A DNA stretch of 64,000 nt from Pseudomonas putida (lineage in GTDB: Bacteria > Pseudomonadota > Gammaproteobacteria > Pseudomonadales > Pseudomonadaceae), in assembly GCA_029953615.1 (NCBI GenBank), contig CP124529.1, forward strand, positions 2,012,998-2,076,997, in the 5' to 3' direction. A program made the translations under genes and the position numbers. Below, one piece after another: positions 57,301-64,000 of this stretch; position 1 is the first letter of the stretch; every line of letters begins with the position of its first letter. The notes beneath the pieces are model-generated. The model saw nothing but the letters and a program-made list of their open reading frames with translations, was not told the origin of the DNA and did not search any database.

Positions 57301-57421
57301 CTTCTTCACGGCCCAGGTTGAAGTAGGAGAAGATCCCCATCAGCAGGCCAACGAACATCAGGTACCAGACGAACGATTGATGCTTGAGTGCCCAGTCGGA
57401 CAGGTTGAAGCTTCCTTTCAT
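54356..57421 (-). CDS. triC: RND efflux pump inner-membrane transporter (TriC-like)
   Basis: 1021 residues, 12 membrane segments, two large periplasmic loops. TM4 carries the proton-relay Asp pair (GLLVDDAMITVEV near 405). Translation overlaps the upstream adaptor gene by 4 bases. Two adaptor genes in front of one pump gene is the layout of TriABC, the triclosan pump of P. aeruginosa; substrate here is unproven. No outer-membrane factor gene is present, so a shared TolC/OpmH-like channel would be needed. Confidence 0.85.
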   Translation of the reverse strand: MKGSFNLSDWALKHQSFVWYLMFVGLLMGIFSYFNLGREEDPSFTIKTMVIQTRWPGATQDETLYQVTDRIEKKLEELDSLDYTKSYTRPGESTVYVYLRDTTKAKDIPEIWYQVRKKIQDIRGEFPAGIQGPGFNDEFGDVFGSIYAFTADGLTLRQLRDYVEQARAEVRDVPNIGKIELLGTQDEVLYLNFSTRKLAALGIDQRQVMQALQSQNAVTPAGVIEAGPERISVRTSGQFTSEKDLQTVNLKINDRFFRLADIADIERGYVDPPSPMFRYNGQTAIGLAIGMKAGGNMQVFGAALKKRMDRVVEDLPIGVGVHTVSDQAVVVKQAVGGFTSALFEAVVIVLAVSFVSLGMRAGLVVACSIPLVLAMVFVFMEYSGITMQRISLGALIIALGLLVDDAMITVEVMVTRLEMGETKEQAATFAYTSTAFPMLTGTLVTVAGFVPIGLNASSAGEYTYTLFAVIAVALMVSWVVAVFFAPVLGVHILSSAKLKAHEAEPGRVGRAFEHGLLWCMRNRWLTIIGTVLLFALAIFCERFVQNQFFPSSDRPEILVDLNLPQNASIEETRKVVDRFEARIKDDPDLVSWSTYIGQGAIRFYLPLDQQLQNPYYAQLVIVSKGFEERQGMMARLQKILHEEFVGIGVNVQSLEMGPPVGRPIQYRVSGANIDEVRKHAIELATLLDQNEHIGEMIYDWNEPGKVLRVDIAQDKARQLGLSSEDVANVMNSIVSGVDITQVNDNIYLVDVVARAEDSERGSPDTLQNLQILTPNGTAIPLLSFATVRYELEQPLVWRRDRKPTITIKASVNGDIQPTDLVAQLKPQIDEFASKLPVGYEVATGGTVEESAKAQGPIRKVIPLMLFLMATFLMIQLHSVQKLFLVVSVAPLGLIGVIIALVPTGTPMGFVAILGILALAGIIIRNSVILVTQIDEFEAQGLSPWDAVVEATNHRRRPILLTAAAASLGMIPIAREVFWGPMAYAMIGGIIVATLLTLLFLPALYVAWYKIREPEHKTETQH

Positions 57422-58485
57422 TGCGCATCCTCGTCGAAGGTGACCTTCTGGCCAGGCTTGAGGCTGTTGACGCCGGCGGTGACCACACGCTCGCCGGGCT
57501 GCACACCCGAGGTCAGGACGATGCTCTCGGCGGTGCGGTCGATCAGGGCCACGTCACGGGTGGCCACGGTTTTCTGTTGTGTATCGATCACCCACACCTG
57601 GGTCTTGCCGTCACGCTCGAGCAAGGCGCTCGAGGGCAGTTCGCTGCGCGGCGTCACTGCCGAGCTCAGGGTCACGCTGATGGCAGTGCCCAGATGGAAG
57701 GCCGCCGGTGTGCTGGCCAGGGTCAGCCGGGCACGGCGGGTACGGGTGGTGGCATCGGCCTGGGGCTCCAGTTCGCGCAGGCTGGCAGTGGTGTTGATGG
57801 TCGGGTCGAGTTGCGAGGCAACGGTGAAGGTCAGGCCTTTGCTCAGCTGCTCGGCCAGGCCGATCGGCAGATCGATCACCGCTTCCTTCACATCCGGCCG
57901 AGCCAGGGTTACCACGGCCTGGCCGGCGGTAACGGTTTGCCCGGCTTCGGCCTTCCAGTCGGTAATCACTGCGGCGTGGTCGGAACGCAGGGTACTGTAG
58001 TCGAGCTGGTCACGCGCCTGGCTGAGCGCAGAGCGCGCCTGTTCCAGCGCGGCGCTGGTGGTTTTCAGGTTGGTCTGGGCGATATCCAGCTGCGCCTGGG
58101 CGCCTACGCCACGGTCGTACAGCTGTTGCTGGCGACGGGCATCGGCCTGGGCGTTGATCCACTGCGCCTGCACCTTGGCCAGGTCGCCTTCGGCGGCGCG
58201 CAGCTGGTTCTGCTGGTCGGTCGGGTCGAGGGTGGCCAAGGTATCGCCCGGTTTCACCTGAGCACCCACATTCAGCCAGCGCCTGGCGATACGCCCGGAA
58301 ACGCGGAAGCCCAGCGTGCTTTCGAAGCGCGCCTGGATACTGCCGGCGAAACGCCCCAGTTGCGATTGCACCTGGGGCTCGACCTTCACCGACAGCACCG
58401 GCCGAACCGGCTCAGGCACTTCGTCCTCGCCACCGCAGCCACCCAGCAGCACGCCGGCTGACAACATCAGCAGCAGGCGCTTCAT
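57418..58485 (-). CDS. triB: RND efflux adaptor lipoprotein 2 (TriB-like)
   Basis: 355 residues with lipobox LLGGC near residue 17. Periplasmic adaptor with the barrel-sandwich split by a coiled-coil hairpin (ATLDPTDQQNQLRAAEGDLAKVQAQW). Overlaps triA and triC by 4 bases each. Confidence 0.85.
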   Translation of the reverse strand: MKRLLLMLSAGVLLGGCGGEDEVPEPVRPVLSVKVEPQVQSQLGRFAGSIQARFESTLGFRVSGRIARRWLNVGAQVKPGDTLATLDPTDQQNQLRAAEGDLAKVQAQWINAQADARRQQQLYDRGVGAQAQLDIAQTNLKTTSAALEQARSALSQARDQLDYSTLRSDHAAVITDWKAEAGQTVTAGQAVVTLARPDVKEAVIDLPIGLAEQLSKGLTFTVASQLDPTINTTASLRELEPQADATTRTRRARLTLASTPAAFHLGTAISVTLSSAVTPRSELPSSALLERDGKTQVWVIDTQQKTVATRDVALIDRTAESIVLTSGVQPGERVVTAGVNSLKPGQKVTFDEDAQ

Positions 58486-59570
58486 AGCTCACCTCCTTGG
58501 GCCTTGGCATCGATCTTGTGTACCTGCATGCCGGGGTGCAGCAATTGCCCGCCATTCACCACCACGGTCTCGCCGCCCTTGAGGCCGTCGGCGACCACGA
58601 TACGGCCGGTGAGATAGCGACTGACTTCCACCTTGCGCAGCTCGACCTTGTCGCCCTCGCCCACTACCCAGACGGCGGGCTCATGCAAGGCCTTGGTCAA
58701 GGCCGACCATGGCAGCTCGATACTGGGTCGCCCCTGGGCATTGGTGGTGGCGGTTACCGGCGCGCCCAGTTGCATGCCCGGCGGTACATCCTTGAGCCCT
58801 ACCTTGACCTGCACCGTGCCGCTCTGCGCCGACACGGTAGGCGTGATTTCGCGTACGAAGCCATGAGCCTGGACCTTAGGGTCGTCCAGCAGGCTGACGA
58901 TCACCCCGGCATCACTGGGCGGAGCCACCAGCAGCGATTCGTAGACGTTGAACACGGCGTCACGATCGCCATCGGTGGCCAGGCTGAAGATCGGCATGGT
59001 CGCCTGCACCACCTGGCCGACCTCGGCCTGGCGCTCGGTGATGACCCCATCAGCCTCGGAGACCAGCGCGGTGTAGCTGAGTTGTTCGTTGGCGTCGGCC
59101 AGCTGTGCCTGAGCCGCCTTCAACGCGCTCTGGTTGCTGCGCAAGGCGGCTTCGGCGGCGTCGTATTCGCTTTGGCTGGTGTAGCCTTTGGGCAACAGCT
59201 TTTGCTGGCGTACGAAGGCGGCGCTGGTCTGGGTGACTCGCGCTTGTGCGGCGAACACCTCGGCCTTGGCCGAGTCAACGTTGTTCTGCAGGTCTTTCGG
59301 ATCCAGGCGCGCCAGCACCTGGTTGGCCTTGACGTGATCGCCGACGTCGACGCTACGCGAAATGATCTTGCCACCTACGCGGAACGACAGGTCGGTCTGC
59401 ACCCGCGCCTGCACGTCGCCGGTCAGGGTGACCCTGGCGGCGAAGTCGGTCGGCTGTACCTGTTGCACGCCTACGCGTGGCAGTGTTTCGGTGGTTTCTT
59501 CCTTGCTACAGCCTGACAGCAGGGTACCCAGCCCCAGGCAAATGACCAACAGCGGACGCATAAACGTCAT
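58482..59570 (-). CDS. triA: RND efflux adaptor lipoprotein 1 (TriA-like)
   Basis: 362 residues with lipobox LLSGC near residue 21. Adaptor domains as in TriB: SFRVGGKIISRSVDVGDHVKANQVLARLDPKDLQNNVDSAKAEV, then a coiled-coil hairpin and a beta-barrel. First gene of the operon; the start has AGGAG upstream. No regulator is adjacent. Confidence 0.85.
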   Translation of the reverse strand: MTFMRPLLVICLGLGTLLSGCSKEETTETLPRVGVQQVQPTDFAARVTLTGDVQARVQTDLSFRVGGKIISRSVDVGDHVKANQVLARLDPKDLQNNVDSAKAEVFAAQARVTQTSAAFVRQQKLLPKGYTSQSEYDAAEAALRSNQSALKAAQAQLADANEQLSYTALVSEADGVITERQAEVGQVVQATMPIFSLATDGDRDAVFNVYESLLVAPPSDAGVIVSLLDDPKVQAHGFVREITPTVSAQSGTVQVKVGLKDVPPGMQLGAPVTATTNAQGRPSIELPWSALTKALHEPAVWVVGEGDKVELRKVEVSRYLTGRIVVADGLKGGETVVVNGGQLLHPGMQVHKIDAKAQGGEL

Positions 59571-59682
59571 GCAGGCTCCTTGCTTGCGCGCAAATGATTC
59601 GTGGGATGCGACTGTCAGCGTAGTTCAGGGTTGGATAAACATCACTGACCGCGATCAAGCTGGCATTTTCGGCGCCTGTGCG

Positions 59683-59778
59683 GGCCTCTTCGCGGGCACG
59701 CCCGCTCCCACAGGGATATCGCAGGCCTTGTGACTTGCGCTGTACCTGTGGGAGCGGGCGAGCCCGCGAAGAGGCCGG
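59683..59778. repeat. REP pair upstream of the RAYT gene
   Basis: Inverted REP units of the main family, 100 bases before the transposase start; with the pair at 60347-60438 they bracket it. Confidence 0.92.
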
Positions 59779-59878
59779 CACATCAGTTTCTGCCATATTC
59801 AGAAACCATCAGCCACTCGGCAACCCCGCTTCAGCCGCTACCTTTCAAAAGGGAGGTTCAACTTCAAGGAAGATCACA

Positions 59879-60334
59879 ATGCCGTTAGCCGAATCCCGCC
59901 TGCTACGTCGTGGGCGCTTCTCCGAGCCAGGCAGGCTCTACATGCTGACCACCAAAACACACCTGCGGCTGCCACTGTTCCATGACTTCGACAATGCTCG
60001 CCTGGTGGTCAGACACTTGCGGGTCTCAGATGACATTCAGGACTGCCGGTCATTGGCCTGGGTAGTGATGCCAGACCATCTGCATTGGCTGATCGAGCTG
60101 AAAGAAGTGACACTGGGAACACTGATGCGCAAATTCAAATCACGCACAGCCATTGCATTGCGCAAGGCAGGTGTCAGGCACAAGCCGATATGGCAACCGG
60201 GTTACCACGACCATGCGCTGCGGGGGGAAGAGAGTGTGGTGCATGTGGCCCGGTACATTGTTGCCAATCCCTTGAGGGCAGGATTGGTCAGGAGTGTCAG
60301 GGACTACCCACACTGGGATGCGGTATGGCTTTGA
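59879..60334 (+). mobile_element. REP-associated tyrosine transposase (RAYT)
   Basis: 151 residues of the Y1/IS200-like RAYT group. HUH motif MPDHLHWL near residue 65; a candidate catalytic Tyr in QPGYHDHALRGEES near 105; C-terminal YIVANPLRAGLVRSVRDYPHWDAVW is characteristic. AAGGA lies 9 bases before the ATG. Bracketed by REP pairs on both sides, the classic arrangement for a domesticated transposase that acts on REP hairpins. It has no terminal repeats of its own. Confidence 0.92.
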
Positions 60335-60346
60335 ATCGGTGTTGGG

Positions 60347-60438
60347 GCCTTCGCGGGCTTGCCCGCTCCCACAGGAGTTCACCACAAGCCTGAAAGCTGT
60401 GATATCCCTGTGGGAGCGGGCGTGCCCGCGAAAGGGCC
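60347..60438. repeat. REP pair downstream of the RAYT gene
   Basis: Inverted REP units of the main family between RAYT and potI (convergent). Confidence 0.92.
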
Positions 60439-60441
60439 GGA

Positions 60442-61335
60442 TCAGGCCGAAGCCGTAACCTGCACCGGGCGCTTGACCTGCGGCTGCGAGGCATTGGCCG
60501 CAGCACCCTCTTCGATCGCCTGCTGAATTGCCTTGCGACGACGCTCTTCGGCCTGGCGGCTGAAGTACCAGACGAAGAAGGTCACCAGCGACACCGACAG
60601 CAGGATCAGGCTGGCCACGGCGTTGATCTCCGGTTTCACACCCAGGCGCACCGCAGAGAATACTTCCATCGGCAAGGTGGTCGAGCCCGGGCCAGACACG
60701 AAGCTGGCCAGCACCAGGTCATCCAGCGACAGCGCGAACGACATCATGCCGCCCGCTGCCAGCGATGGCGCGATCATCGGGATGGTGATCAGGAAGAACA
60801 CCTTCCACGGCTTGGCCCCCAGGTCCATCGCCGCCTCTTCGATCGACAGATCCAGCTCACGCAGGCGTGCCGACACCACCACCGCCACATACGCCGCACA
60901 GAACGTGGTGTGGGCGATCCAGATGGTGACGATGCCACGCTCCTGCGGCCAGCCGATCATCTGCGCCATGGCCACGAACAGCAGCAACAGCGACAGACCG
61001 GTGATCACTTCCGGCATTACCAGTGGCGCGGTGACCAGGCCACCGAACAGCGTGCGGCCCTTGAAGCGGGTAACCCGGGTCAGTACGAACGCCGCCAGGG
61101 TACCCAGCGCCACAGCTGCCACCGCCGTGTAGCAGGCGATTTCCAGCGAGCGCATCACCGACCCCATCAGCTGGGTGTTGTCGAGCAGGCCGACGTACCA
61201 CTTGATCGACCAGCCACCCCATACCGTCACCAGCTTGGAGGCGTTGAACGAGTAGATCACCAGGATCAGCATCGGCAGGTAGATGAACAGCAAGCCGAGC
61301 ACCAGCATCAGCTTGGAGAAACTGAAGCGCTTCAT
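60442..61335 (-). CDS. potI: Putrescine/polyamine ABC permease PotI
   Basis: 297 residues, six membrane segments, EAA loop EEAAMDLGAKPWKVFFLITIPMIAPSLAAGG. C-terminus carries a charged tail. Overlaps potH by 4 bases. P. aeruginosa SpuH is the counterpart. Confidence 0.9.
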   Translation of the reverse strand: MKRFSFSKLMLVLGLLFIYLPMLILVIYSFNASKLVTVWGGWSIKWYVGLLDNTQLMGSVMRSLEIACYTAVAAVALGTLAAFVLTRVTRFKGRTLFGGLVTAPLVMPEVITGLSLLLLFVAMAQMIGWPQERGIVTIWIAHTTFCAAYVAVVVSARLRELDLSIEEAAMDLGAKPWKVFFLITIPMIAPSLAAGGMMSFALSLDDLVLASFVSGPGSTTLPMEVFSAVRLGVKPEINAVASLILLSVSLVTFFVWYFSRQAEERRRKAIQQAIEEGAAANASQPQVKRPVQVTASA

Positions 61336-62252
61336 GTCCTGCCCTCCATTTCTTTGGCCTGGCTGCGGTTGAACAGCAGGATCGGCACGATCAGGATCGC
61401 CAGCATCACCACCGCCAACGCCGAGGCCACCGGCCAGTCACGGTTGTTGAAGAATTCCTGCCACAGCACCTTGCCGATCATCAGGGTTTCCGGGCCGCCC
61501 AGCAGCTCAGGGATCACGAACTCGCCAACCACCGGGATGAACACCAGCATGCAGCCGGCGATGATGCCGTTCTTCGACAGTGGCACGGTGATCTTCCAGA
61601 AGCTGTTGAAGGTGCTCGAACCCAGGTCCGAAGCGGCCTCGAGCAGGCTCGCGTCGTGCTTCACCAGGTTGGCGAACAGCGGCAGGATCATGAACGGCAG
61701 GTACGAATAGACCACGCCGATGTACACCGCCAGGTTGGTGTTGAGGATTTGCAGCGGCTGGTCGATCAACCCGATCCACAGCAGGAAGCCGTTGAGCAGG
61801 CCGTTGTTGCTGAGAATCCCCATCCAGGCATAAACGCGGATCAGGATCGCGGTCCAGGTCGGCATCATGATCAGCAACAGCAGGACCGTCTGCGTCTCCT
61901 TCTTGGCGTTGGCAATGGCATAGGCCATCGGGTAGCCGATCAGCAGGCACAGCAAGGTGCTGAAGAAGGCCATCTTCAGCGAGCCCAGGTAGGCCGAAAT
62001 ATACAGTTCATCCTCGGTCAACAGGCCGTAGTTGGCCAGGTTGAGCACCAGCTGGATCTTGTCTTCGACGTAGCTGTAGATCTCGGTATACGGCGGGATC
62101 GCCACGTCGGCTTCGGCGAAGCTGATCTTCAACACGATGAAGAACGGCAGCATGAAGAACAGGAACAGCCAGATGAACGGCACGCCGATCACCAAGTGCC
62201 GCCCCTCCGGGGTAATGCGCTGGAAGGCTCGCTTGAGCTTGCGCAGTTTCAT
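61332..62252 (-). CDS. potH: Putrescine/polyamine ABC permease PotH
   Basis: 306 residues from the ATG at 62252, overlapping the potG stop (ATGA). Six membrane segments and the EAA loop LLEAASDLGSSTFNSFWKITVPLSKNGIIAG. Partner of PotI. Confidence 0.9.
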   Translation of the reverse strand: MKLRKLKRAFQRITPEGRHLVIGVPFIWLFLFFMLPFFIVLKISFAEADVAIPPYTEIYSYVEDKIQLVLNLANYGLLTEDELYISAYLGSLKMAFFSTLLCLLIGYPMAYAIANAKKETQTVLLLLIMMPTWTAILIRVYAWMGILSNNGLLNGFLLWIGLIDQPLQILNTNLAVYIGVVYSYLPFMILPLFANLVKHDASLLEAASDLGSSTFNSFWKITVPLSKNGIIAGCMLVFIPVVGEFVIPELLGGPETLMIGKVLWQEFFNNRDWPVASALAVVMLAILIVPILLFNRSQAKEMEGRT

Positions 62253-63391
62253 GACCGCAGTACCACGCCGCTGTCGTCTTCCCACCACACGTACACTTCG
62301 TCGCCCCAGGTCGGGCGGGTGCCCTGGCGCTCGGCGTTGGCGACGAACGACTGCACGACCTTGCCGCTCGGCAGCTCGACATAGAACACCGAGTGGCCAC
62401 CCAGGTAGGCAATGTCGTGAACCTTGCCGCGCGACCAGTTGTGCTCGCAGGTCGGTTGCTGGGTGGTGACCAGCATCTTTTCCGGGCGCAGGGCGTAGGT
62501 GATGTGCTTGTCTTCCACCGAGGTGGTGATGCCGTGGCCGACGTAGATCTTGCGCTCCAGCTCCGGGCTGGCAATGATCGCGTGGCCTTCGGCGTCGTCG
62601 ACCACTTCACCTTCGAACAGGTTGACGTTACCGATGAACTCGCACACCAGGCGGCTGGTAGGCGTCTCGTAGATGTCCACCGGCGAACCGATCTGGGCGA
62701 TCCAGCCCAGGTGCATGATGGCGATGCGCTGGGCCATGGTCATGGCCTCTTCCTGGTCATGGGTCACCATCACGCAGGTCACGCCCACGCGCTCGATGAT
62801 CTCCACCAGTTCCAGCTGCATCTGCGAACGCAGTTTCTTGTCCAGCGCGCCCATCGGCTCGTCGAGCAGCAGCAGCTTGGGGCGCTTGGCCAGCGAGCGG
62901 GCCAGGGCCACGCGCTGGCGCTGGCCACCGGACAGCTGGTGCGGCTTGCGCTTGGCGTACTGGGTCATGTGCACCAGCTTGAGCATCTCGGCCACGCGGG
63001 CGTCGATCTCGGCCTTGGGCATCTTGTCCTGCTGCAGGCCGAAGGCAATGTTCTGCGCCACGGTCATGTGCGGGAACAGCGCGTAGGACTGGAACATCAT
63101 GTTGATCGGCCGCTCGTAGGGCGGCATGTCGGTGATGTCGACGCCATCGAGGAGGATCCGCCCTTCGGTCGGACGCTCGAAGCCGGCCAGCATGCGCAGC
63201 AAGGTGGACTTGCCGGAACCGGAGCCACCCAGCAGGGCGAAGATCTCGCCCTTGCGGATTTCCAGGGACACATCGTCCACGGCTACCGTTTCGTCGAACT
63301 TTTTCGTGACCCGGTCGATCTTGACCAGCACCTGCTTGGGTTGCTGGCCACCCTCGAGGGCTTTTTTATAGGCACCGGAGGCAACTGCCAT
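62249..63391 (-). CDS. potG: Putrescine/polyamine ABC ATPase PotG
   Basis: 380 residues: Walker A GGSGSGKST, signature [14 protein letters not shown], Walker B LLLLDEPMGALD, H-loop [17 protein letters not shown] domain after residue 250. The ATG at 63391 has GGGAG about 10 bases upstream; an extended frame to 63409 is less likely. Confidence 0.92.
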   Translation of the reverse strand: MAVASGAYKKALEGGQQPKQVLVKIDRVTKKFDETVAVDDVSLEIRKGEIFALLGGSGSGKSTLLRMLAGFERPTEGRILLDGVDITDMPPYERPINMMFQSYALFPHMTVAQNIAFGLQQDKMPKAEIDARVAEMLKLVHMTQYAKRKPHQLSGGQRQRVALARSLAKRPKLLLLDEPMGALDKKLRSQMQLELVEIIERVGVTCVMVTHDQEEAMTMAQRIAIMHLGWIAQIGSPVDIYETPTSRLVCEFIGNVNLFEGEVVDDAEGHAIIASPELERKIYVGHGITTSVEDKHITYALRPEKMLVTTQQPTCEHNWSRGKVHDIAYLGGHSVFYVELPSGKVVQSFVANAERQGTRPTWGDEVYVWWEDDSGVVLRS

Positions 63392-63462
63392 GAGTGAAAC
63401 TCCCAACAAGATTTTTGTGCCCGCGAGCCCTGTTCTACAGGGGCCTCCACGGGCCTGGATTT

Positions 63463-64000
<538 letters not shown>

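Overview
The window is a GC-rich (roughly 60-65%) stretch of a Pseudomonas chromosome of the P. putida type. The proteins (IlvD, FolA, CadR with its His-rich tail, Lgt-ThyA, RppH-PtsP, IlvA/RpiA, SerA with a D-2-hydroxyglutarate dehydrogenase-like neighbour, CysAWT-Sbp-OscA, PotFGHI), the codon use and the many REP sequences built on a GCGGGC...GCCCGCTCCCACAGG core all point there. No rRNA, tRNA, CRISPR array, prophage or insertion sequence was seen. The only mobile-type gene is a REP-associated tyrosine transposase (RAYT) near 60 kb.

Layout. 0.1-9 kb: start of an unknown minus-strand gene, then ilvD, a phosphorylcholine phosphatase, a TcyP-type cystine symporter, a 73-aa coiled-coil/membrane protein, folA, and a DUF2868 membrane protein paired with a DUF3482 GTPase. 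9-14.6 kb: a 2-aminoethylphosphonate set (PhnZ-type HD oxygenase, binding protein, fused permease, ATPase, LysR regulator). 14.6-17.4 kb: divergent cadA/cadR with a clear MerR-type operator. 17.5-25 kb: thyA, lgt, a TauE/SafE permease, an NRDE protein, ptsP, rppH, a HAD phosphatase and a DUF2269 protein. 25-34 kb: ilvA diverging from rpiA, two SdiA-regulated-family paralogues, a fumarylacetoacetase-family enzyme, and a D-2-hydroxyglutarate dehydrogenase-like oxidase diverging from serA. 34-41.6 kb: small accessory enzymes and a penicillin-acylase-family hydrolase. 41.7-54.2 kb: a run of minus-strand units that looks like a sulfur-scavenging region: amino-acid ABC transporter, MetQ-like protein, an odd sigma-54-type AAA+ protein, a small serine hydrolase, tonB-exbB-exbD, cysA-cysW-cysT-sbp and oscA. 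54.3-59.6 kb: a TriABC-like RND efflux operon with two adaptor proteins. 59.7-60.4 kb: the RAYT flanked by REP pairs. 60.4-64 kb: the putrescine/polyamine transporter potI-potH-potG-potF, cut by the window end.

Two features run through the whole window. First, ten conserved genes (permease of the phosphonate system, thyA, ilvA, the D-2-hydroxyglutarate dehydrogenase-like gene, serA, DUF523, an amino-acid binding protein and its permease, cysT, potF) are each broken by a single 1-2 base insertion. Removing the extra base(s) restores a family-length protein in nine of them; potF runs off the window. Several of these genes are needed for growth without supplements, so base-calling or assembly error is the likeliest explanation, and the coordinates are best read as intact genes in the organism. 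Second, about 21 REP-type elements occupy intergenic gaps, mostly as inverted pairs, in two or three sequence families. The three pairs with reversed internal order all lie in the sulfur region, next to promoter areas that share a TYTCGGT-type AT-rich motif.
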